Below are positions 27,201-34,276 of a stretch of 64,000 nucleotides of DNA, in pieces. The notes beneath the pieces are model-generated. The model searched no databases, was not told where the DNA came from, and saw only the letters and a list, made by a program, of their open reading frames with translations. Both the position numbers and the translations under genes were made by a program. The DNA lies in NCBI RefSeq assembly GCF_014779795.1, contig NZ_JACXZS010000001.1:248001-312000 (forward strand). The letters are read 5' to 3'. Numbering within the stretch: the stretch's first letter is position 1; each line of letters begins with the position of its first letter. The DNA comes from Microbacterium helvum (lineage in GTDB: Bacteria > Actinomycetota > Actinomycetes > Actinomycetales > Microbacteriaceae).

Positions 27201-28001
27201 TCAGGCGTTCTTGGCGTCGCGCCAGCGCAGCCACTCCTCGACGAGCTCGAAGTCGAAGTCGGGGCCCTTGAAGGCGAACGTGATCAGACGCGCGCCCGCC
27301 GCGTACAGGGCGTCGGCGTGCTCGACGCCGTGCCCATAGACCTCGTTCGAGATGACGAGGTGCGAGGTGTCGCGCTCTTCGCGCTCGGCCCAGCGCTCGA
27401 TGACCTCGACCTTGCGGGCGATCTCGTCGGGGGCCACGAAGCTGTGCCAGATGTCGGCGTGGCGGGCGACGAGGCGCAGCGTCTTCTGCTCGCCCTTGCC
27501 GCCGATCATGACCGGGATCCTGCGGGTGGGCGCCGGGTTGAGCTTCGCCCAGCGGGCCTCGATGCGCTCAAGCCCTGCGGCGAGGTCGTCCAGGCGCGAG
27601 CCCGGGGTGCCGAACTCGTAGCCGTACTCGTCGTAGTCGCGCTGGAACCAGCCCGCGCCGGTGCCGAAGATGAAGCGACCGGTGTCGCCGCCCTTGGCCG
27701 AGATGTGGTCGATGGTGCGGGCCATGTCGGCCTGCAGATCGGCGTTGCGGTAGCTGTTGCAGTTGACGAGGGCGCCGAACTCGACCCGCTCGGTCTGCTC
27801 GGCCCACGCGCCGAGCATCGTCCACGACTCGAAATGCAGTCCGTCGGGCTCGCCGGACAGCGGGAAGAAGTGGTCCCAGTTGAAGAGGATGTCGACGCCG
27901 AGGTCTTCGAGCCGGCGGACGGCGTCGCGGATCCCGTCGTACGGGGTGTGCTGGGGCTGGATCTGCACGCCGAAGCGCACGGGGGTATCGAGGAGGGGCA
28001 T
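27201..28001 (-). CDS. LLM-class F420-dependent oxidoreductase
   Basis: A 266-residue luciferase-like TIM-barrel protein with an ATG start. Typical features are FGVQIQPQHTPYDGIRDAVR at the first strand, ILFNWDHFFPLSGEPDG, and FIFGTGAGWFQRDYDEYGYEF for the cofactor phosphate region. PVMIGGKGEQKTLRLVARHA is the late glycine-rich loop. In actinobacteria such proteins usually use coenzyme F420, though FMN cannot be excluded. The substrate is unknown. It precedes metH in the same direction but is separated from it by a palindrome. Confidence 0.9.
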   Translation of the reverse strand: MPLLDTPVRFGVQIQPQHTPYDGIRDAVRRLEDLGVDILFNWDHFFPLSGEPDGLHFESWTMLGAWAEQTERVEFGALVNCNSYRNADLQADMARTIDHISAKGGDTGRFIFGTGAGWFQRDYDEYGYEFGTPGSRLDDLAAGLERIEARWAKLNPAPTRRIPVMIGGKGEQKTLRLVARHADIWHSFVAPDEIARKVEVIERWAEREERDTSHLVISNEVYGHGVEHADALYAAGARLITFAFKGPDFDFELVEEWLRWRDAKNA

Positions 28002-28033
28002 GGGGAAAGACTAGGGCCGTGCCGAGGGGTGCT

Positions 28034-28115
28034 TCCTCGATTGAGGGGATCTGCCGGACTGCGGACCCGATCACGCGATCGGGTCCGCAGCTCGGCTGCG
28101 ATCCTCAGCTGAGGA
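28034..28115. repeat. 82-bp palindromic element with TCCTCGATTGAGG end
   Basis: The left end TCCTCGATTGAGG (28034-28046) is identical to that of the element at 16373-16455. The right end is TCCTCAGCTGAGGA (28102-28115). The centre is a strong hairpin: CTGCGGACCCGATC (28059-28072), loop ACGC, GATCGGGTCCGCAG (28077-28090). It fills most of the 120-bp gap between the LLM start and the HAAS stop. Confidence 0.88.
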
Positions 28116-28121
28116 CACGGG

Positions 28122-29081
28122 TCAGGCCTGGCGCGACCGCACCGCCTTCAGTGCGGCATCCGTCGTGTCCCAGATCGCGACCGCGACGATCACGAACCCG
28201 ACGATGGTCGCGACGATGTTCTGCACCGTCTCACCGTCGGCGCCGTCGATGATCGACGGGAAGAAGTCCGGGTTGATCAGGCGACCCTGTGCCAGCAGCC
28301 ACAGCGCCGGCACCGCGATGATGAGATTCAGGATGCCGTCGGCCACGGCCAGCGGCACGGTCCAGCGCCCGACGCCGTACACGGCGATGGCCAGCACGGC
28401 CTCCAGGGCCATCACCAGGAACAGCGCCATGATCCACCACGGCCACAGCCCGTCGTCGAGGAACGACAGCCCGGGCTCGGTCGGCACGAGACCGATGAAG
28501 TGGTCCCAGAGCACGACGCCCGCCATGATCAGCAGGAACCCGATCGACGCGATCATGTCGCCGAGGCCCGCACCGCGCTGCCGCGGTTCGGGAAGCCGGT
28601 CGGGCGTCCAGGGACCGGCATCCATCGTCTCGTGGCCGGTGCGCTCCAGCACGACGAACACGAGCGTGGTCCAGAAGGCGATGTGCAGCGCGGCCGTCAG
28701 CACGGCGACGACTGCCGACCCGATCGTCTCGCCCACTGTCGCACCGCTCAGCACCTGCCCGAGCGCGACGCCGAACGCGACGCACGGCAGTACGATCCAC
28801 AGCAGCAGCTTCAGCAGGCGCCACCAGTCGAGGTAGTAGCGCGGACCGATGAGGTGCAGCTGCCGGCCGGTGTACCCGGCCGCGAGCACATCGGGGTCGC
28901 CGAGGTCGGTGAGAACGGCGCGTTCGGCGGACTCGGCATCGGCACCGTCGGCGATCCGCGCCTCGATCTGGTCGTCGATGGATCCGCGCAGCTCGGCGGC
29001 GAGGTCGGAGCGCTGGTCTTCGGGGACGGTCCGCATCGCGGCGTCGACGTAGCGGTCGGTGAGGCTTTCTGTGATGGTCAT
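28122..29081 (-). CDS. HAAS-domain multi-pass membrane protein (second copy)
   Basis: A 319-residue protein with the same layout as the gene at 8775-9689. The helical permease-prefix/HAAS domain is in residues 1-75 (MRTVPEDQRSDLAAELRGSI, then AVLTDLGDPDVLAAGYTGR). Six or seven transmembrane helices follow from about residue 90. The motif GRQLHLIGPRYYLDWWRLLK links the two parts. It follows its PadR gene by 15 bp and is cotranscribed with it. No exporter genes accompany this copy. The function is unknown; sensing or envelope stress is only a guess. Confidence 0.82.
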   Translation of the reverse strand: MTITESLTDRYVDAAMRTVPEDQRSDLAAELRGSIDDQIEARIADGADAESAERAVLTDLGDPDVLAAGYTGRQLHLIGPRYYLDWWRLLKLLLWIVLPCVAFGVALGQVLSGATVGETIGSAVVAVLTAALHIAFWTTLVFVVLERTGHETMDAGPWTPDRLPEPRQRGAGLGDMIASIGFLLIMAGVVLWDHFIGLVPTEPGLSFLDDGLWPWWIMALFLVMALEAVLAIAVYGVGRWTVPLAVADGILNLIIAVPALWLLAQGRLINPDFFPSIIDGADGETVQNIVATIVGFVIVAVAIWDTTDAALKAVRSRQA

Positions 29082-29096
29082 GGCGTTCTCCGTGTG

Positions 29097-29432
29097 TCAG
29101 AGGTCGTTGTCGAGTCCGTCGATCGCCGTGGCGATCGCCCGGAAGTCGTCGGTGAGGGCGCGGGCCAGGCGCTGCCCGGCATCGCTGGTGCGGTAGAACT
29201 TGCGGGGCCGCGCCTCGTCGGTGTTCCACTCGCTCGTGAGGTACCCCTGCTTCTCGAGCCGGCGCAGCAATGGGTACAGGGTGTTGGCATCGGTGGGGAA
29301 CCCGTGGTCCCCCAGCTCTTCGAGCAGCCCGTAGCCGTACCCCGGCGTCTCGAGCAGGCGCAGGCAGGCGAGCACGACGGTGCCGCGCCGCAGCTCCTGC
29401 AGGTGCGTCTCGAGGATCTCGGTTTCGCTCAT
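29097..29432 (-). CDS. PadR family transcriptional regulator (second copy)
   Basis: A 111-residue winged-helix regulator with an ATG start. Visible are LQELRRGTVVLACLRLLETP, the conserved YGYGLLEELGDHGFPTD, and DANTLYPLLRRLEKQGYLTS in the recognition helix, then RPRKFYRTSDAGQRLARAL in the wing. It probably represses its own promoter and the following HAAS gene. It is divergent from menC. Confidence 0.95.
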   Translation of the reverse strand: MSETEILETHLQELRRGTVVLACLRLLETPGYGYGLLEELGDHGFPTDANTLYPLLRRLEKQGYLTSEWNTDEARPRKFYRTSDAGQRLARALTDDFRAIATAIDGLDNDL

Positions 29433-29435
29433 GTC

Positions 29436-29467
29436 TCACACTTTACTGTGCGTCACACACTATCGTC
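29436..29467 (-). promoter_or_regulatory. Promoter and putative operator of the second padR
   Basis: On the minus strand TTGACG and, 18 bp later, TAAAGT form a plausible sigma-70 type promoter just upstream of the start. TCACACT (29436-29442) and TCACACACT (29453-29461) repeat within it, and CACACTTTACTGTG is an imperfect palindrome. This fits autoregulation by the PadR protein. Confidence 0.55.
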
Positions 29468-29486
29468 AAGGACACATTGTTCTGAG

Positions 29487-29547
29487 GTTCACTTGCGCTG
29501 TTCGTACGCCGAAACGCGGATTCTGCGTACAAACAGCGCAAGTGAAC
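29487..29547. repeat. 61-bp palindromic element with 23-bp arms
   Basis: Arms at 29487-29509 and 29525-29547 (outer part GTTCACTTGCGCTGTT) are complementary with one mismatch and a 15-nt loop. The element sits between the divergent padR and menC genes, 24 bp before the menC start. Confidence 0.88.
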
Positions 29548-29571
29548 GGGGGTGGGAGGCAGGATGGACGC

Positions 29572-30573
29572 GTGAGCACCGACACGCCGCTGCCCCCGCT
29601 GGACGACATCCTCGGGTCTGCCCGCGTGGTGGCATTGCCGCTCGCGACGCGGTTCCGCGGCATCGACGTGCGCGAAGCCCTCGTCTTCGAAGGCCCCGAG
29701 GGCTGGTCCGAGTTCTCGCCGTTCACCGAATACGACGACGACGAGGCGTCGACCTGGCTGGCGGCGGCGATCGAAGACGCGTGGATGCCGCGGCCCGCTG
29801 CCGTCCGCGACACCGTCGGCGTCAACGCGACCGTGCCCGCCGTGCAGGCATCGGCGGTGCCGGGCGTGCTCGCGAGGTACGACGGATGCCGCACCGCCAA
29901 GGTCAAGGTCGCCGAGGCCGGCCAGCGCCTCGCCGACGACATCGCACGCGTGCGGGCCGTGCGCGAGAGTCTCGGCCCCGAGGGCCGCGTGCGCATCGAC
30001 GCCAACGGCGGCTGGAACGTCGACGAGGCCGAACGCGCCCTGCACACCCTGGCCGAGTTCGACCTGGAGTACGCCGAGCAGCCGTGCGCGAGCGTGGACG
30101 AGCTCGCCGAACTGCGCCGTCGCGTGAAGTACATGGACATCCCGATCGCGGCCGACGAGAGCGTGCGCAAGGCCGCCGACCCGCTCGCGGTCGCCCGCGC
30201 CGGCGCCGCGGACCTGCTCGTGATCAAGGTGCAGCCCCTCGGTGGCGTGCGCCGCGCGCTCGAGATCGTGGCCGAGGCAGGACTGCCCGCCGTCGTGTCG
30301 AGTGCGCTCGACACCTCGATCGGCCTGTCGATGGGAGTCGCGCTGGCAGCATCCCTCCCCCACCTCGACTACGACTGCGGACTCGGCACGGCGTCGCTGT
30401 TCCTCGCGGACGTCGCCGACCCGCCGCTCGTGCCGAGGGAAGGGATGCTGGCGGCCGGGCGCGTGACGCCCTCGCCGTCGCTGCTGGCCGGGCATGCGGC
30501 GCCGGCGGACCGGCGGCAGTGGTGGCTGGACCGGGTGGCGCGGTGCTACGAGGTTCTCAGCGCGGCGGCGTGA
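29572..30573 (+). CDS. menC: o-Succinylbenzoate synthase
   Basis: This 333-residue enolase-superfamily enzyme dehydrates SHCHC to o-succinylbenzoate. The start at GTG 29572 follows GGGAGG at 29554; the longer frame runs through a palindrome and the padR promoter. Catalytic features are the KxK motif in CRTAKVKVAE, metal ligands in RIDANGGWN, EYAEQPC and IAADESVR, and the acid/base lysine in LLVIKVQPLGG. The length matches short actinobacterial MenC proteins. It is about 10 kb from menB and menE and converges on tetR. Confidence 0.93.
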   Translation: MSTDTPLPPLDDILGSARVVALPLATRFRGIDVREALVFEGPEGWSEFSPFTEYDDDEASTWLAAAIEDAWMPRPAAVRDTVGVNATVPAVQASAVPGVLARYDGCRTAKVKVAEAGQRLADDIARVRAVRESLGPEGRVRIDANGGWNVDEAERALHTLAEFDLEYAEQPCASVDELAELRRRVKYMDIPIAADESVRKAADPLAVARAGAADLLVIKVQPLGGVRRALEIVAEAGLPAVVSSALDTSIGLSMGVALAASLPHLDYDCGLGTASLFLADVADPPLVPREGMLAAGRVTPSPSLLAGHAAPADRRQWWLDRVARCYEVLSAAA

Positions 30574-30583
30574 AGCCGGGGCG

Positions 30584-31222
30584 TCAGACGGGGTCGACGA
30601 GCGCCGTGGCCAGGCGTGCGGTGCGCTCGTTGACCAGCGTGTGGGTCTCTTCCGGCCCGAGGCCGCTCATCACGGCGAACGCCGCGGTGTCCTCCCACGT
30701 CTGCAGGATGAGCCCGGCGAATTCGGCCGCCGGCACACGCAGACGGAACCCGTAGGTCTGCGCGAGGTTCTCGATGAAGGAGCCGACGCGCTCGACCAGG
30801 CCCGTCTGCCATTCGATGTACGTCTTGGCCAGCCGAGGGTCGCGCATGGCCCGGGTGCGGATCTCGCTCGTGAGGAGGATGCCCTCCTTCTTGTCGAACG
30901 CCACGTCCAGCAGGCGCCGCACCAGGTCACCCGGCTCAAGCTCCTCGCCGCGCGCCTGCAGCGCCGCGACACGTTCGGCGACCTCGTCGATCTTCTCGCC
31001 GGCGACCCGTTCGGTGAGGGCGAGCATCAGCTCGTCCTTCGTCTCGAAGTTGGAGTAGAACGCGCCGCGCGTGAAGCCGGCCCGCTCGCAGATCGCCTCG
31101 ACGGAGGCGGCATCCACCCCGACCTCGGCGAAGACGAGCGCCGCGGCATCCAGCAGCTTCTGCCGGGTCGCCTCACGACGGGGGGACGTGACGGCGGTGT
31201 CTGCCGTCTGGGTGTCGGTCAT
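30584..31222 (-). CDS. TetR family transcriptional regulator
   Basis: A 212-residue repressor with an ATG start behind GGAGAGGAG. The N-terminal helix-turn-helix is clear: TRQKLLDAAALVFAEVGVDA, then VEAICERAGFTRGAFYSNFE and TKDELMLAL. The C-terminal ligand domain is helical. It is divergent from the MMPL transporter gene with 138 bp between the starts containing two palindromes, so it very likely represses that transporter and itself. Confidence 0.95.
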   Translation of the reverse strand: MTDTQTADTAVTSPRREATRQKLLDAAALVFAEVGVDAASVEAICERAGFTRGAFYSNFETKDELMLALTERVAGEKIDEVAERVAALQARGEELEPGDLVRRLLDVAFDKKEGILLTSEIRTRAMRDPRLAKTYIEWQTGLVERVGSFIENLAQTYGFRLRVPAAEFAGLILQTWEDTAAFAVMSGLGPEETHTLVNERTARLATALVDPV

Positions 31223-31284
31223 CGGTTCTCCTCTCCGCCAGTCTCACACGGACTACTCAGGTTCGGGCGGCGAACCCGCCTTAC

Positions 31285-31318
31285 GATACACTCATGTATC
31301 CGATACAGCGCTGTATCG
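31285..31318. promoter_or_regulatory. Tandem TetR-type operators
   Basis: Two abutting palindromes lie between tetR and the MMPL gene: GATACACTCATGTATC (31285-31300) and the perfect 18-mer CGATACAGCGCTGTATCG (31301-31318). Both share GATACA/TGTATC half-sites. They overlap the likely divergent promoter region. Confidence 0.82.
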
Positions 31319-31360
31319 ACAGTTCCCGAACCTCTCACACCTAGTCCCGGAGGAAGCGCT

Positions 31361-34276
31361 GTGTCGACTGTCCTGTATGCGCTCGGCCGCTGGTCGTATC
31401 GTCACCCGTGGCGCGTGCTCGTCTCCTGGCTGCTGCTGCTCGCTCTCGCCGGCGGCGGCGCCCTGGTGTTCATGAAGGGCACCGACAACGCGTTCACGAT
31501 CCCCGGCACCGAGGCCCAGGAGGGCATCGAGCTGCTGGACCGCAGCTTTCCGCAGGCGAGCGGCACGAGCGCGCAGATGGTCGTGGTCGTCGCGGACGGC
31601 GACGACGTCACGGCCGACCCGTACAAGACCGAGATCGGCGACGCCGTGTCGCAGTTCGAAGACATCGACGGCGTCATCGCGGTGACCGACCCGTATGACG
31701 AGATGGTCAGCGGCATGGTGGCCGAGGACGACTCGGCCGCGATCGTGCGCCTGCAGTTCGACGGGCAGTCCACCGATGTCTCGGACGAGACCAAATCTCA
31801 GCTCGAAGACGTCGCGGCGGACCTGCGCGACACCCTCCCCGCCGGGTCGCAGGTCGCGATGGGCGGCGACCTGTTCTCGATGTCGGTGCCCGCACTGTCG
31901 ATCATCGAAGCGGTCGGCGTGCTCATCGCCCTCTTCGTGCTCATCGTGACGTTCCGCTCGTTCGCGGTCGCGTGGTTCCCGCTGGTGTCGGCGCTCATCG
32001 GCGTGGGCCTGGCGATCGCCCTCATCTACGTCTCGACGGCGTTCGCGTCGATCTCGTCGACCACCCCGATGCTCGCGATCATGCTCGGGCTCGCCGTCGG
32101 CATCGACTACGCGCTCTTCATCGTCGCGCGACATCAGGACCAGGTGCGCGCCGGCGAAGAGCCCGAGGAATCCGCCGCGCGCGCCACCGGCACCGCGGGA
32201 TCCGCCGTCGTCTTCGCGGGCGTGACGGTGCTGATCGCGCTCATCGGCCTCGGCTTCGCCAACATCCCGTTCCTCACCACGATGGGCATCGCCGCCGCCG
32301 TCGCCGTCGCGATCGCCGTCGTCGTCGCCATCACGCTGACCCCGGCGCTGCTCGGGTTCGCCAAGGGGCGCGTCGCGGGGTGGGGGCACGGCCGGAAGCG
32401 CCTCGGGATGCCGCTCCCCAGCCGTCGCCGGAGGGCCGCCGTCGACGCGGCCGAGACCGCGAACGGGGATGCCGCGGATGACGCGGATGACGTGGCGCAC
32501 GACGGGCCGCCGGCGCCGGCCGCCAAGACGCCCAACCGCTGGGTGATGCTCGTGACGAAGCATCCCCTCATCACCACGCTCGCGGTCATCATCACGCTCG
32601 GCGTCGTGGCCGTCCCCGCGGCGAGCCTCGCCCTCGCGCTGCCCAACGCCGGCCAGCAGCCGGAGTCGAGCCAGGCGCGGCAGGCTTACGACCTCACCGC
32701 CGAGCACTTCGGGCCCGGCGCGAACGGCCCGCTCATCATGACCGGGACGATCGTCACCTCGACCGACCCGCTCGGCCTCATGGCCGACCTGAAGGCCGAG
32801 ATCGAGAAGGTGCCGGGCGTCAAGGAGGTCGCGCTGGCGACCCCGAACGAGACGGCCGACACCGGGCTCATCCAGATCGTGCCCGAGACCGCGCCGGACG
32901 ACCCGGCGACCGCCGACCTCGTGCGCGCGCTGCGCGACCTCGCGCCGGAGCTCAAGGACGAGTACGGCGTCGATCTGCTCGTCACCGGCTTCACCGCCGT
33001 CGGCATCGACATCTCGGATCTGCTGGGCGCGGCGCTGCTGCCCTTCGGCATCTTCGTCGTCGGGCTGTCGCTCATCCTGCTCATGATCGTGTTCCGCTCG
33101 ATCTGGGTGCCGCTCACGGCGGCACTCGGGTACCTGCTGTCGGTGCTCGCCGCGTTCGGCGTCGTCGCCGCGGTGTTCGAGTGGGGCTGGGGTGCCGACC
33201 TGCTGCACGTCGACAAGACGGGCCCGGTCATCAGCTTCATGCCGATCATCCTGATGGGCGTGCTGTTCGGCCTGGCGATGGACTACCAGGTCTTCCTCGT
33301 CAGCCGCATGCGCGAGGACTATGTCCACGCGCGCCGGGGAGCGGCCGGTCACGCCACGCGCAGCAACCGCGACATCGCGATCGGCGCCGTCCGCTCGGGC
33401 TTCACCGCCTCGGCCCGCGTCGTCACCGCCGCAGCCGTCATCATGTTCGCGGTCTTCGCCGCGTTCGTCCCCGAGGGCGACTCGTCGATCAAGCCGATCG
33501 CACTGGGACTGGCCGCCGGCATCGCGATCGACGCGTTCCTCGTGCGCATGACGCTCGTGCCCGCGGTCATGGCCCTGCTCGGCGACAAGGCGTGGTGGAT
33601 CCCCCGCTGGCTGGACCGCGTCCTGCCCCACTTCGACATCGAGGGCGAAGCGGTCGAGCGCGAACTCTCGCTCGCGGAGTGGCCCGAGCCGGACACGACC
33701 GCGGTCGTCGTCGGCGAGCTTGTCGGCGTGCAGGCAGATGGCGGACGCGCACTCGGCGACGTCGCGCTCTTCGACCGCGCGACCTTCCGGGTCGAACCGG
33801 GCGGCACGCTCATCGCGACCGGCGATCCTCGCGCGACCCGGGCCTTCGCCCTGGTGGCCGCCGGCCGCCTCTCCCCGACCGATGGACGGCTGCGCGTCGC
33901 CGGGCACCTGCTGCCCGAACGCGCCGCCTGGGTGCGCGCGCACGTCGGCCTCGCGCTGCTGGGCGACGCAGAGGACCGCATCGACGGTCTGCGCCGCGCA
34001 CTGGCAGGACGCGCCGAACTCGTCGTGATCGACGGGGTCGACGCACTGGACGCGGCCGAGCGCGACCAGGCCGCCGCGCTGCTGCGCGACCACACAGCCG
34101 CCCTCGCGGCGCGGGCCACCGCCGCGCGCACGCCGGCGCTCACGCTGGTGCTGACCTCGCGCACCGACAGCGCCGCCCTGGCGCTGCTCGCCGACGCCCA
34201 CCGCTCCGATCTGACGACGCTGCCGCTGCAGGCAGGCGCTGCCCTCACCACCACTCCCGCAGAGGTGAACGCATGA
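31361..34276 (+). CDS. MMPL family RND-type transporter with a degenerate ABC-ATPase-like C-terminal domain
   Basis: A 971-residue membrane protein. GTG 31361 follows CCGGAGGAAG and begins MSTVLYALGRWSYRHPWRVL, as usual for MMPL proteins. Two repeats of one helix, a large external domain and five helices are present. The proton-relay Asp-Tyr pairs are GIDYALF (D249) and AMDYQVF (D641). MMPL proteins export lipids or drugs using the proton gradient. After the last helix, residues about 780-965 resemble an ABC nucleotide-binding domain (FRVEPGGTLIATGDPRATRA, then AELVVIDGVDALD). The Walker A lysine and the Walker B glutamate are missing, so it should not hydrolyse ATP. It is probably controlled by the divergent TetR and is coupled to the next gene. 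Confidence 0.93.
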   Translation: MSTVLYALGRWSYRHPWRVLVSWLLLLALAGGGALVFMKGTDNAFTIPGTEAQEGIELLDRSFPQASGTSAQMVVVVADGDDVTADPYKTEIGDAVSQFEDIDGVIAVTDPYDEMVSGMVAEDDSAAIVRLQFDGQSTDVSDETKSQLEDVAADLRDTLPAGSQVAMGGDLFSMSVPALSIIEAVGVLIALFVLIVTFRSFAVAWFPLVSALIGVGLAIALIYVSTAFASISSTTPMLAIMLGLAVGIDYALFIVARHQDQVRAGEEPEESAARATGTAGSAVVFAGVTVLIALIGLGFANIPFLTTMGIAAAVAVAIAVVVAITLTPALLGFAKGRVAGWGHGRKRLGMPLPSRRRRAAVDAAETANGDAADDADDVAHDGPPAPAAKTPNRWVMLVTKHPLITTLAVIITLGVVAVPAASLALALPNAGQQPESSQARQAYDLTAEHFGPGANGPLIMTGTIVTSTDPLGLMADLKAEIEKVPGVKEVALATPNETADTGLIQIVPETAPDDPATADLVRALRDLAPELKDEYGVDLLVTGFTAVGIDISDLLGAALLPFGIFVVGLSLILLMIVFRSIWVPLTAALGYLLSVLAAFGVVAAVFEWGWGADLLHVDKTGPVISFMPIILMGVLFGLAMDYQVFLVSRMREDYVHARRGAAGHATRSNRDIAIGAVRSGFTASARVVTAAAVIMFAVFAAFVPEGDSSIKPIALGLAAGIAIDAFLVRMTLVPAVMALLGDKAWWIPRWLDRVLPHFDIEGEAVERELSLAEWPEPDTTAVVVGELVGVQADGGRALGDVALFDRATFRVEPGGTLIATGDPRATRAFALVAAGRLSPTDGRLRVAGHLLPERAAWVRAHVGLALLGDAEDRIDGLRRALAGRAELVVIDGVDALDAAERDQAAALLRDHTAALAARATAARTPALTLVLTSRTDSAALALLADAHRSDLTTLPLQAGAALTTTPAEVNA

